In this document: in pieces, positions 7,729 through 15,746 of the stretch
Layout: every line of letters begins with the position of its first letter
Position numbering within the stretch: position 1 is the stretch's first letter
Origin: an uncultured Acidimicrobiia bacterium
GTDB lineage: Bacteria > Actinomycetota > Acidimicrobiia > Spongiisociales > Spongiisociaceae
Length of the DNA stretch: 23,356 nucleotides
Direction: 5' to 3'
NCBI GenBank assembly: GCA_937900165.1
Contig: CALCCX010000072.1
Span: forward strand, 1-23,356
Notes under the pieces: model-generated
What the model saw: only the letters and a program-made list of their open reading frames with translations
Database searches by the model: none
Told to the model about the DNA's origin: nothing
Made by a program: the position numbers and the translations under genes

Positions 7729-9625
7729 CGAATTCCTCCAGGGCCTTGCGGGCTGCGTCACGGACTTGACGGGCAGCTGCGGTGATCACGAACTTCTTTT
7801 TGGCCATCCGGGTCAACACATTGCGTGCGTCCTCGCTCCCGTCGCGGCCAACCAACTCGATCGCTCTCGACCGCTGGGCGGCGGACAACGAAGATGAAGC
7901 CAGTACATCGATCAGTCTCTCGGTCGCGGTGTGACTCGGTAGGCTTCCAAGAGCTGCAATGGCTGAGGAGCGCACGGTTTCTTCCGGATCCGAAAGTAGG
8001 GCAGCTATGCCGTCTATTCCCTCTTCACCTTCGAGGACCGCAACACCACGCACTGCTTCCACCCTCACCCGATGATCGATATGAACCAGGAGATCACGCA
8101 TGGTCGGGGCCAAGTCCTCTCGGCCTGAACGTCTCAGAGCCACCGCCAGGTTCCGAACCAGGAACCAGCGTTCATCCTCCAGCGCCGCAACAACCGGGGC
8201 GGGATCCACCGCCGCGACGATCGCGATGAGCTCGGTCAGAACCCTCCTCGTCGGCGCGTCCTCGGCGGCGGCGAGTAACTCGATCATGGGCGGGGCCACC
8301 TCGATCCCGAGGATGCCCATTATGCGAATGATGGGTTCCTGATCCTCCAAATCCGAGTAGTAGCCAACCAGATGTCCCAGCAGCTCTTGGCCACAGAGCG
8401 AGCGAAACCCGGCTTCGACCGCCGCCTGTCGATCATCTGGATAGGTCGGATGATCGCGCAGAGCTCTGATCCAGAGCTCTGCCCTCCTCAAATCCTGACG
8501 TCGCACGGCAGACAACACCTTGCCTGTCCAGATCCGCATGAGGCGACCAAAACGATCGTCGCGTTCTTCCACGGAAAGGAGATCGCGGAACCCGTCGAGA
8601 ACCGTGTAGAAGTACCTACGTCGATCTGGCATCTCGACGACGACTTCATCGGTGCCGGCGTCTTCAGAACCCCGCACCAAAGCCCCGTAGCGGTCGTCCA
8701 GGTGACTCGCGATCTTCTGCCTCGCGGTAGAAACGACGCCAGGTCCTTGTCTCAGCAGCTGCAACAGTTCTGAAGATCTGGCATCGGCCTCTGGGTCGGT
8801 TACAACCGAGGCGTACTCCATGAGCAAAGCCATGGCCTGGGTGTCCAAATTCTCGGATAGATTGGCGAGTTCATGGCCGGCAAACTGGTCGAGGAACGCG
8901 CGATCATTGAGATCCTGGTGGTCGACGAGGAAGCGTTCGAGAACTGCGATCTGCGCCCCGTCTGGCAGGTAGAAGAAGGCTTCTACAAATGCCTGCACGA
9001 CTTCTTCCCGGCCGACGACATCCTCTTGGGCGACCCTACCGAGCACGTCGTGATACTTCTCCCAAATGATCTTGGCCACGAGTTGTTCGTCGCCGTCTGC
9101 GGCCTCCATGAGGGACCGAGCAAAGGACTCCGGATCGAGACCACCGGCCATGACTTCGGAAACGGCGTCGTCGCGCTCGACGTCGTCACGGCCATCCCCT
9201 AGGTCACCAAGGGGTGCTCTTTCGATGACGGTGAACGCAGATACGCCGTCTCTGGCAAGCGCGGCCTCCACCCCGCCTGCCTTGGCGACTACGTCTGGTT
9301 CGCGGCCGAGGACCGCGAACAACCGAACAACGTCCCGATCCGATGGGAGTTCCGAGATTCGCAACGCGTCGACGTTGTGGACAAAAAATCGAGTCGCCAA
9401 TCGCTCCGCGGCCTGGCGGTCGGTACGAAACTCCTCGCCTCCAATGATGAACGAACCAGGTCCGATGGCAACGGAAAGGGGCTCGCCAGCGGCCGCGCAC
9501 ACGTCCTCTACGGCTCGCGCGAATGCTGGTTGCTTCTCCGGGTCCGGGTACAAGCCGTGGATTGTCCAGGCCACCCCCAACGCATGGACCACCTCAGAGG
9601 CCAGTGCCTCCGGCGAGCGTGCCAT
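7721..9625 (-). CDS. HEAT-repeat protein with N-terminal YPxxHP-like module
   Basis: A 634-residue soluble, acidic protein with no signal peptide or transmembrane helix. Residues about 8-110 (WTIHGLYPDPEKQPAF, then GPGSFIIGGEEF, then a helical part ending in DVVRLFAVLG) parallel the first 110 residues of the HD-GYP protein next door. The middle 130-420 is alpha-helical without a family I recognise. About 440-634 contains HEAT-like two-helix repeats, for example DHRVRVEAVRGVAVLEG and DPEETVRSSAIAALGSLPS. HEAT repeats act as protein-binding scaffolds, so this may connect the response regulator and the HD-GYP protein; that is inference. The start codon overlaps the response-regulator stop (TGATG), and the end overlaps the HD-GYP start by 8 nt. 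Confidence 0.8.
   Translation of the reverse strand: MARSPEALASEVVHALGVAWTIHGLYPDPEKQPAFARAVEDVCAAAGEPLSVAIGPGSFIIGGEEFRTDRQAAERLATRFFVHNVDALRISELPSDRDVVRLFAVLGREPDVVAKAGGVEAALARDGVSAFTVIERAPLGDLGDGRDDVERDDAVSEVMAGGLDPESFARSLMEAADGDEQLVAKIIWEKYHDVLGRVAQEDVVGREEVVQAFVEAFFYLPDGAQIAVLERFLVDHQDLNDRAFLDQFAGHELANLSENLDTQAMALLMEYASVVTDPEADARSSELLQLLRQGPGVVSTARQKIASHLDDRYGALVRGSEDAGTDEVVVEMPDRRRYFYTVLDGFRDLLSVEERDDRFGRLMRIWTGKVLSAVRRQDLRRAELWIRALRDHPTYPDDRQAAVEAGFRSLCGQELLGHLVGYYSDLEDQEPIIRIMGILGIEVAPPMIELLAAAEDAPTRRVLTELIAIVAAVDPAPVVAALEDERWFLVRNLAVALRRSGREDLAPTMRDLLVHIDHRVRVEAVRGVAVLEGEEGIDGIAALLSDPEETVRSSAIAALGSLPSHTATERLIDVLASSSLSAAQRSRAIELVGRDGSEDARNVLTRMAKKKFVITAAARQVRDAARKALEEFDG
7735..7739 (-). 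promoter_or_regulatory. Ribosome binding site deciding the HD-GYP start
   Basis: GGAGG on the minus strand, 6 nt before the ATG at 7728, inside the end of the HEAT-protein gene. It selects MAEAYV over the upstream in-frame start at 7761. Confidence 0.8.
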
Positions 9626-10275
9626 CAGTCGATCGTGATCAGATCTTCCCGGAGGGCATACATGACCGCTTCGTTCCGGGAGTGGAGACCGAGCTTGTCC
9701 AAGATGTTCCTGACATGGTTCTTCACCGTGTTCTCCGAGATGAACAATTTCTCGCCGATCTCACGACTGGTCATGCCCTGGGCCACCAACTGCAACACCT
9801 CGACCTCACGCCCAGTCAGCGTCGGTCGCCTAACGGCCACTATGTCGCGATGTCTCAGTAGCTGGCGAACATTGGCAAAAAGCTTCGTAGCCATCTGAGG
9901 TGAGATGACCGACCCACCGGCCACGACATCACGAATGTCAGAGACCAGTTGCGGTAGTGGAGTGTCTTTTACGACGTATCCGCTTGCTCCCGCTTTGATG
10001 GCTGCAAGAAGGTCCTCCTCCGACTCTGATGCTGTCAGTAGGACGACCTTGGTTCCAGGTGACGAATCCACAATCTTGTCGAGAACCTCTAAGCCAGAAA
10101 GGCCTGGCATCAGCACGTCGAGGATGACGATATCGGGCTTGAGCTGCCGGGTCTTGGAGACTGCGGTCATGGCGTCCTGCGCCTGGCCTACGATCTCAAA
10201 ACCGGCGTTGTCCAACGCGGCCGAGATCCCCGCCTGAAATAGTGGGGCGTCATCAACGACAAGTACTGTGGTCAT
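9625..10275 (-). CDS. NarL/FixJ-family response regulator with LuxR HTH
   Basis: A 216-residue two-component response regulator and DNA-binding transcription factor. The receiver domain covers 1-120, with acidic pocket Asp8/Asp9, phospho-acceptor Asp53 (VILDVLMPG), Thr81 and Lys103, all intact. The LuxR-type helix-turn-helix covers about 153-212 (LTGREVEVLQLVAQGMTSREI, then ISENTVKNHVRNILDKLGL). No histidine kinase is encoded in the window, so it is an orphan here. The ATG overlaps the hpf stop (ATGA) and its stop overlaps the HEAT-protein start, so its synthesis is tied to hpf. The target promoters are unknown; autoregulation of this operon is possible but unsupported. Confidence 0.94.
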   Translation of the reverse strand: MTTVLVVDDAPLFQAGISAALDNAGFEIVGQAQDAMTAVSKTRQLKPDIVILDVLMPGLSGLEVLDKIVDSSPGTKVVLLTASESEEDLLAAIKAGASGYVVKDTPLPQLVSDIRDVVAGGSVISPQMATKLFANVRQLLRHRDIVAVRRPTLTGREVEVLQLVAQGMTSREIGEKLFISENTVKNHVRNILDKLGLHSRNEAVMYALREDLITID

Positions 10276-10820
10276 GCGGGTTCGATCAATCCCAGTTGTC
10301 CATCATTGCGCTGGTACAGCACACTCGTCTTGTTGGAGTCCGCGTTGAGAAAAACGAAGAATTTGTGACCGAGTTGCTCCATCTGGAGCGCCGCGTCCTC
10401 GGGTGTCAGAGGCTTCATCACAAACTGCTTCACTCGTACGATCTCCGGCGAGTCCCCATCATCTTCGGCCCTGTGACTAGATAGGTTTAGTTCTTTTCTG
10501 CCGGCACCACGATTACGGGCGACCAGCCGATCGTGCAGCTTGCGGAGGTTTCTGCTGAATCGATCGACCGCCTTGTCGAGGGCGGCCTCCGGACTCACTC
10601 CGCTCGCTCCTCCCCTCACTTCCTGGCCGGCCGCCAGCGTCGAGATTTCGACCGAGAAACGACCTTTCGATCCACCCCTGCCTGTATCGCGGTTGTGGAT
10701 GTCCACAACCGCATCGCTAGCCCGATCGAAGAACCGAGATGCCCTTGCGACCTTCTTCTCTGCGGTTGATCGAAGCTTGTCGTTTACTGCCAAATTGTGG
10801 CCTTGCACCCTGACTTCCAT
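10272..10820 (-). CDS. hpf: Long-form ribosome hibernation promoting factor
   Basis: A 182-residue long HPF. The N-terminal S30AE/RaiA fold (1-95, starting MEVRVQGHNLAVND) binds the 30S decoding region. The C-terminal domain (about 128-182, with VKQFVMKPLTPEDAALQMEQ and FFVFLNADSNKTSVLYQRND) dimerises ribosomes into 100S particles in known homologues. A charged linker of about 30 residues joins them. The start is firm: AAGGAG (10827-10832) lies 6 nt before the ATG. This is the first gene of a four-gene overlapping operon. In many bacteria hpf sits near secA or comF, and both are neighbours here. The upstream gap contains the palindrome GCGAGCTCGC (10836-10845). Confidence 0.95.
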   Translation of the reverse strand: MEVRVQGHNLAVNDKLRSTAEKKVARASRFFDRASDAVVDIHNRDTGRGGSKGRFSVEISTLAAGQEVRGGASGVSPEAALDKAVDRFSRNLRKLHDRLVARNRGAGRKELNLSSHRAEDDGDSPEIVRVKQFVMKPLTPEDAALQMEQLGHKFFVFLNADSNKTSVLYQRNDGQLGLIEPA

Positions 10821-10830
10821 TTACCACTCC

Positions 10831-10862
10831 TTAGCGCGAGCTCGCTATTTGCTCGCAGTCGG
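10831..10862. repeat. Small palindrome and repeat fragment upstream of hpf
   Basis: The perfect 10-bp palindrome GCGAGCTCGC (10836-10845) sits within TAGCGCGAGCTCGCTA and is followed by CTCGCAGTCGG at 10852-10862. That same 11-mer occurs at 19090-19100, just beyond the 18957-19074 palindrome, which also has a nearby GAGCTCGCC. This suggests a related, decayed element or a regulatory site in the hpf leader. Confidence 0.4.
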
Positions 10863-10908
10863 CTTGACCTCAAAATACACCGGAAGCGACCCCTTTGGGC
10901 GCGACCCG

Positions 10909-11526
10909 TCATGCGGGCCGGATGGGAACCTTGGCGTCCTCGGTTGGTCTCCCCGCCGATACCGACATCGTGAACGTGAGACAGCCGATGACCCCACGGC
11001 CAGCCGCTTGCGCCGCGGACCCGAGGGTGGTTCCGGTCGTGAGAACATCATCGATCAGAAGGATTCCTTCCAAGTTTGGCTCTGCTCGTTGCCTGAACCG
11101 ATTGGCGCGTCTCGCCTTCCGCCCATGACCGGCATGGGGCACTCGCCACACCGGGGCCCTCAACGAACGAGAAGTGCGAAGTCCTGCGATCTGACTCAAC
11201 CCCATCGCCAACAAGACCGATTGATCGACGCCGTAGTGCATTCGGCGAACGCCAGACCTCGGAACCGGGACCAGCACCAAGGCGTCTGGTGGGATCAGAG
11301 GGGCCATGGCCTCGGCCAATTTCTTGGCGATCCCCGCCACTGCGTCGTATTTCAAGCGGTGGACGAGATGTCTCGCAGCTCCTTCGTGAGCGAACGCCGC
11401 TGAGACTCTCAGGCCGGATGGGAGGCGACGAGCCGGCGCTGGCCGCAGAGAGTGGCCGCACTTTTTGCAAAGCCGCAAGGGAGTTGTCTGATTACTCTCG
11501 CATACTCCGCAAGCCAGGCATAGCAT
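10909..11526 (-). CDS. comF: ComF-family phosphoribosyltransferase-like protein
   Basis: A 205-residue ComF/GntX-type protein. A four-cysteine zinc site lies at the N-terminus (Cys3, Cys6, Cys20, Cys23). The phosphoribosyltransferase fold follows, with VPVPRSGVRRMHYGVDQS at about 86-103 and the PRPP loop IDDVLTTGTT at 158-167. In naturally transformable bacteria ComF helps handle incoming single-stranded DNA; elsewhere its role is unclear, and no other competence gene is visible. I chose the ATG at 11526 because the zinc cysteines begin immediately and a TACCTT box lies 6 nt upstream (leaderless pattern). In-frame starts at 11568, 11577 and 11640 would overlap the divergent gene's leader or start. 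It is 88 bp upstream of hpf on the same strand. Confidence 0.88.
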   Translation of the reverse strand: MLCLACGVCESNQTTPLRLCKKCGHSLRPAPARRLPSGLRVSAAFAHEGAARHLVHRLKYDAVAGIAKKLAEAMAPLIPPDALVLVPVPRSGVRRMHYGVDQSVLLAMGLSQIAGLRTSRSLRAPVWRVPHAGHGRKARRANRFRQRAEPNLEGILLIDDVLTTGTTLGSAAQAAGRGVIGCLTFTMSVSAGRPTEDAKVPIRPA

Positions 11527-11532
11527 GGGACC

Positions 11533-11538
11533 AAGGTA
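11533..11538 (-). promoter_or_regulatory. Candidate -10 box of comF (leaderless)
   Basis: TACCTT on the minus strand ends 6 nt before the ATG at 11526, placing the transcript start at or next to the start codon. No Shine-Dalgarno sequence is present. Confidence 0.35.
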
Positions 11539-11607
11539 GGGGTCGGGTGTGACATGGTTGATTGACATTCCTGACATCACTCTCAGTGGCCAGGAGAGAG
11601 GGCGCGG

Positions 11608-13473
11608 ATGGATACAACGGTGGCACTCAAACGCGAGCAAGTCAGGCGGAAGCGTTTATGGCGCCTGGCCGCAGTCCTGGCGGTGATGGCCACCTGGTTT
11701 TGGGGTCGATTCCTATCAGGTTCTCCGCTCCTGCCACGGCCACCAAGCCTCGGCGACGAGGCGGTCTTCTGGCTACCAGGGGTTGCGATCATCCTGCTCT
11801 TGGGCCTGGTACTCGTGTTGCCAATGGTCAGCAACTCGAAATCGCCGCACGTCATCTACCGGCCAGAACAAATCGACGTCGGTTTTCAGGATGTGGTGGG
11901 ACTTGGGCGTGTGGTCGAGGAGGTCGATCACACCCTGAGGATCATGCTCGACCACGAAACCTTTCGAACGGAGATGGGAGGCAGACCACGCCGAGGGGTG
12001 CTTTTCGAGGGCCCTCCCGGAACCGGCAAGACCCATCTTGCGAAGGCGCTCGCCAAGGAAGCGGGGGTCCCGTTCTTGTTCGTATCGGCGACGGCATTCC
12101 AATCGATGTGGTTCGGGATGACCGCCAGAAAGATCAGGGCATATTTCAAGGCGATGCGCAAGGCCGCCAGAAAGGAAGGCGGAGCAATCGGGTTCATCGA
12201 AGAGATCGACGCGATAGGCCTGCAGCGAAGTGGCGTCTCGTCGATGTCGGAGACCAACCTGGGGTCGAGCATCAACAAGTCGGTCAGCAGCGAGACGGGA
12301 AGCATGGTCAACGAGCTACTGATTCAGATGCAGAGCTTCGACGAACCCTCGGCCGGTGAGCGCTTCCGCGGCAAGTTCATCAGCACCGCGAACTTGTTCC
12401 TACCTCCACATCGCCAATTCAAAAGGAGGGTCCCCCAATATTCCAACATCCTGCTTATCGGAGCCACCAACCGGGCGAGCCAGCTAGACCCTGCGCTGGT
12501 CAGGCCTGGCAGGTTCGACCGCATCCTCCACTTCGACATTCCTGGCCGGACCGCCAGGATCGAACTGTTGGAGTACTTCCTGGGTCGCAAGGCTCACGCC
12601 GACGAGCTGGACCGTCGAGACGCCATAGAGGACTTGGCATCGGCAACCCTCGGGTACACGCCTGCGTCGATAGAGCGTTTGTTCGACGAAGCCCTGCTGC
12701 TGGCCGTGAAAGATGAACGAGATGCGATGACCTTGCGCGATCTGCGCCGCGCCCGGTTGGAGATCGAGGTCGGTCTTCCAGAGCCGACCGACTACGAAAC
12801 AACCGAAGCTTCAACCATTGCGTGCCATGAGGCCGGTCATGCGACCGCTGCCTATCTGGTCGGCAAAGGTCGGAAGTTGGAGGTGCTTTCGATCATCAAG
12901 AGGCGCGATGCCCTCGGATTCTTGGCCCACCGGCTCTCAGACGAACGCCACACTCAGCGCCAGAGCGAACTGGTCGCCCTCATCCAGATCTCGCTAGGCG
13001 GGATGGTCGCAGAGGAAATTTTCTTCGGAGAGTCGGGCACAGGGCCTGGCGGAGACCTCATCGGGGCAACAAATGTGGCTGTCGAGATGGTCGGTTCGCT
13101 CGGCATGGGTGGATCGCTGGTCTCGTATCGAGCCCTGGATATGGGCGCGATCGGAGGCAATTTGGCTGCCAAGGTGCTCAGCGACAAGCGGGGCCGAGAA
13201 GACGTCGACCGCATCTTGAATGACAACAAAGTCGTCGTCACTCAGTTGTTACTCGAGAATAGGCACATCGTCGAAGCCCTACGAGACGCATTGTTGGAAA
13301 GAGAGGAGCTCATCGACGATGAAATTCTCGAGGTGATCCGAGCCGCAGAAGCGAAGCACGCCGCCCCAGGGGCCGAAGTCACCGTGATCGACCTCAGGGC
13401 TGAAGCGACCGCATCGGCCGCGACCAAGGCGGACGATCGATGGTCTCCAAGCGAGGGAGCTTCAGAGGCCTAG
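11608..13473 (+). CDS. Divergent FtsH-like membrane AAA zinc metalloprotease
   Basis: A 621-residue protein. Two transmembrane helices (about 18-36 and 53-72) flank only about 15 outside residues, far less than the usual FtsH periplasmic domain. The AAA module has Walker A GPPGTGKT (135-142), an aromatic pore motif SMWFGMT (166-172), Walker B GFIEEIDAIG with Glu198 where FtsH normally has Asp, and an SRH with ATNRASQLD and arginine fingers GRFDR (301-305). Between Walker B and the SRH is an insert about 40 residues longer than normal, containing GERFRGKFIST. The M41 protease zinc site HEAGH (407-411) and Asp483 in the GGD block are intact. A typical FtsH would degrade membrane and short-lived proteins; this is likely a specialised paralogue. 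AGGAG precedes the ATG. It is divergent from comF and convergent with manB. Confidence 0.88.
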   Translation: MDTTVALKREQVRRKRLWRLAAVLAVMATWFWGRFLSGSPLLPRPPSLGDEAVFWLPGVAIILLLGLVLVLPMVSNSKSPHVIYRPEQIDVGFQDVVGLGRVVEEVDHTLRIMLDHETFRTEMGGRPRRGVLFEGPPGTGKTHLAKALAKEAGVPFLFVSATAFQSMWFGMTARKIRAYFKAMRKAARKEGGAIGFIEEIDAIGLQRSGVSSMSETNLGSSINKSVSSETGSMVNELLIQMQSFDEPSAGERFRGKFISTANLFLPPHRQFKRRVPQYSNILLIGATNRASQLDPALVRPGRFDRILHFDIPGRTARIELLEYFLGRKAHADELDRRDAIEDLASATLGYTPASIERLFDEALLLAVKDERDAMTLRDLRRARLEIEVGLPEPTDYETTEASTIACHEAGHATAAYLVGKGRKLEVLSIIKRRDALGFLAHRLSDERHTQRQSELVALIQISLGGMVAEEIFFGESGTGPGGDLIGATNVAVEMVGSLGMGGSLVSYRALDMGAIGGNLAAKVLSDKRGREDVDRILNDNKVVVTQLLLENRHIVEALRDALLEREELIDDEILEVIRAAEAKHAAPGAEVTVIDLRAEATASAATKADDRWSPSEGASEA

Positions 13474-13483
13474 CCAAGAGGTC

Positions 13484-13595
13484 GCTGTCCACCATCCGCT
13501 GTCCGCCATCCGCTCTGGCGTTCGCTGCCTCAGGACATAGATCGAGCGCCGCCCTGAGCAACACCGGCTACGACGGAAAACGGATAGCCGATAGC
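13484..13595. repeat. Palindromic heptamer element between convergent genes (IR2)
   Basis: Left arm heptamers GCTGTCC, ACCATCC, GCTGTCC, GCCATCC run from 13484 to 13511. The right arm, read on the other strand from 13595, is GCTATCG, GCTATCC, GTTTTCC. The first three pairs match at 15 of 21 positions. A hairpin CTCAGG (13529-13534) / CCTGAG (13553-13558) lies near the centre. It occupies the gap between the FtsH-like and manB stops. Confidence 0.6.
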
Positions 13596-13602
13596 GGCCC
13601 GC

Positions 13603-14943
13603 CTAACCTTCGACGACAGCCTTCACCTCGGCGACCAGGGCTGCCACCGCCTCTGAGTCGGGTGCTTCGACATTGAGACGGAGCAGAGATTCGGTATTGG
13701 AAGGCCGCAGGTTGAACCAGCGATCTGGCCACCTGACCGTGAGTCCGTCGAGCAGATCGATCTGTTCGTCTGCGTATTTGCCGGCCACCACCTCTGAAGC
13801 AGATTCCCGATCGCCAACGATCAGGTTGATCTCCCCTGAAGAAGCGTAGGGCTCGTAGGGCAGGCGGAGTTGAGAAAGCGGAACACCGGCCTCAGAAATG
13901 ACCTGGAGTAGGACGAGCATCGCCAGGGCTCCCGAATCTGCGTAGTAGTTGTCTCTGAAGTAGTAATGACCAGAGTGCTCACCTCCAAAGACTGCTCCAG
14001 ATTCGGCCATCACGGCCTTTATGAACGAATGACCCACCCTCGTCCTGATCGGCCTTCCGCCCGCGGCCAAAATCAGCTCCGGCACCGCCCTCGAGCAGAT
14101 GAGGTTGTGCACAATTGTGGCCCCAGGTTCGCGGCGCAGGAACCAGTCAGCGATGATCGCAGTGGTGGTGGAGCCACTGATGGGCTCAAAACGGTCATCG
14201 ATGAAAAAGGCTCGGTCGGCATCACCATCGAATGCCACGCCAACATCCGCCCCACTCGTTCGCATGAACTCGATCAAATCCACGAGGTTGGCGGGGTCAA
14301 TGGGATTGGCGGGATGGTTTGGGAACGTGCCATCCGGCTCTAGGTATAGGCCCCTCAAGTCTGCATCCAACCGATCGAAAATATCGGGAACGGCAACCCC
14401 AGCCATTCCGTTGCCGCCATCCACCGCAACCACCAGTTGCCGGATCCGTTCGGAGTCGACGACGGAGAGCATGTGGTCCACGTAGCCAGGAGTGGGGTCG
14501 AGCGTAGAAACCTTTCCATCGGCCAGGCCCGTTTCCAGGTCGATCTCGGCGGCGGTCGTCGCAATCTCTTTCAAGCCCGATTCGGCGCTTATTGGGACTG
14601 CCCCTGGCCCGCACAGCTTGATGCCGTTGTAGTTCGCAGGGTTGTGGGAGGCAGTGATCATCGCACCGGGGATGCCACGGTTGCCCGAGTAGTAGTAGAC
14701 GACGTCTGTTGCAGCCTCGCCGAGATCAACGACAGCCGATCCAGCCCGATGCACTCCGCGAATGAACGCATCGCTCAGGCCAGGCGAACTCGCCCGGCAA
14801 TCCCTTGCAACCGCGACTGTCTGGCGACCGACGTACTTGGCGAATCCGTAGCCGATGCGTTCCGCTGCGTCCTCATCCAACTCGCCGTTGTCAACTCGGC
14901 CGCGAATGTCGTACGCCTTGAAGATGACCTCGAGCTGTCCCAT
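13603..14943 (-). CDS. manB: Phosphomannomutase/phosphoglucomutase
   Basis: A 446-residue alpha-D-phosphohexomutase, cytosolic, interconverting mannose-6-P and mannose-1-P (and probably glucose phosphates) for GDP-mannose and glycan synthesis. All four family signatures are present: catalytic phosphoserine Ser99 in TASHNP (97-102), magnesium loop DGDADR (239-244), sugar-binding GEHSGH (321-326), and phosphate-binding RPSNTE (413-418). GEHSG is the type seen in PMM/PGM enzymes rather than GlmM. The start at 14943 (MGQLEVIFKAYDIRG) is supported by AGAGG upstream and family alignment; the longer form from 15015 adds unrelated residues. As I recall, manB and DUF3499 genes are adjacent in mycobacteria (Rv3257c/Rv3258c). 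Here they lie within 5 kb on the same strand. Confidence 0.93.
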   Translation of the reverse strand: MGQLEVIFKAYDIRGRVDNGELDEDAAERIGYGFAKYVGRQTVAVARDCRASSPGLSDAFIRGVHRAGSAVVDLGEAATDVVYYYSGNRGIPGAMITASHNPANYNGIKLCGPGAVPISAESGLKEIATTAAEIDLETGLADGKVSTLDPTPGYVDHMLSVVDSERIRQLVVAVDGGNGMAGVAVPDIFDRLDADLRGLYLEPDGTFPNHPANPIDPANLVDLIEFMRTSGADVGVAFDGDADRAFFIDDRFEPISGSTTTAIIADWFLRREPGATIVHNLICSRAVPELILAAGGRPIRTRVGHSFIKAVMAESGAVFGGEHSGHYYFRDNYYADSGALAMLVLLQVISEAGVPLSQLRLPYEPYASSGEINLIVGDRESASEVVAGKYADEQIDLLDGLTVRWPDRWFNLRPSNTESLLRLNVEAPDSEAVAALVAEVKAVVEG

Positions 14944-15003
14944 CCGCCTACCTCTTGCGAAACTGCCGGACGAGACGATAGCCAGCCAATCGCAACGCAC
15001 TCC

Positions 15004-15009
15004 TACAAT
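15004..15009 (+). promoter_or_regulatory. Candidate -10 box of the GT2 gene
   Basis: TACAAT matches the -10 consensus at 5 of 6 and lies 29 nt before the GTG start, which has AGAGGA a few bases upstream. No clear -35 is visible. Confidence 0.45.
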
Positions 15010-15038
15010 CGCCAAACAATGATCAGCCAGAGGAAACA

Positions 15039-15746
15039 GTGGGCGTCGACTACGCCATCGTGATCCCGATTCACAACGAAGCCGACTTCTTGAACGGTGC
15101 TCTCGCTGCCTTGACTCGGGAGGTAGATGAGGTTACGTCCTCGTACCAAATAGTGCTGAGCGAGAACGGTTCCTCTGATGACACGCTGGCCAAGGCACAA
15201 GAAGCCGCCACGACAGACGAACGGATCACCGTACTCACCATGGAGAGTCCCGACTACGGAGGGGCAATGCGGGCCGGCATGGAGTCGGTCCGCAACGCGG
15301 AGTGGATCGTCACCTTTGACATCGACTATTTTTCCGGCGCTTTCATCCGCCGAGTAGGCGAAGTCGCTGAGCGCTCAGATATCGTCATCGCATCCAAGCG
15401 AGCACCAGGATCCGAAGATCGAAGGTCCGTCGTCAGAAGACTCGGAACACTGGTTTTCAACTTGATTCTCCGAACCGTGGTCGGATCGAAAGTCTCTGAC
15501 ACCCACGGCATCAAGGCCTTTCGGGCCCGCGTTGTACACGACCTCGTCCCATCTGTCGTATTGCGTCAGGACCTGTTCGATACCGAACTGGTCATTCGAG
15601 CAGAACGAGCCGGCTATCGCATCACCGAAATGCCGATAGTGGTCGAAGAGCGAAGGTCGGCTAGGAGTTCGCTGCTCAGGCGCATCCCACGAACCATCCG
15701 CGGTATTTTTGTCCTCAGAACGACCTTGAAAAGGTCAGGCGGATAG
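15039..15746 (+). CDS. Family 2 glycosyltransferase, polyprenyl-phosphate sugar synthase-like
   Basis: A 235-residue GT-A fold enzyme resembling dolichyl/polyprenyl-phosphate mannose or glucose synthases. IPIHNE (9-14) starts the nucleotide-sugar fold, ENGSSDDT (42-49) follows, and the metal-binding DxD is DID at 94-96 (VTFDIDYFSG). Later blocks are DTHGIKAFRARV (154-165) and a DTELVIRAERAGYRITEMPI stretch (181-200) typical of the family. There are no transmembrane helices, so it would act at the inner face of the membrane. The start is GTG with AGAGGA 5 nt upstream. Its 3' end overlaps the convergent gtrA-like gene by 12 bp. The GtrA neighbour suggests that the product, a lipid-linked sugar, is flipped outward for surface glycosylation. 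Confidence 0.88.
   Translation: MGVDYAIVIPIHNEADFLNGALAALTREVDEVTSSYQIVLSENGSSDDTLAKAQEAATTDERITVLTMESPDYGGAMRAGMESVRNAEWIVTFDIDYFSGAFIRRVGEVAERSDIVIASKRAPGSEDRRSVVRRLGTLVFNLILRTVVGSKVSDTHGIKAFRARVVHDLVPSVVLRQDLFDTELVIRAERAGYRITEMPIVVEERRSARSSLLRRIPRTIRGIFVLRTTLKRSGG

Noticed and set aside
11562..11567. TTGACA upstream of the FtsH-like gene as a -35 box
   Set aside because: The bases 17-18 nt downstream (AGTGGC) do not resemble a -10 box.
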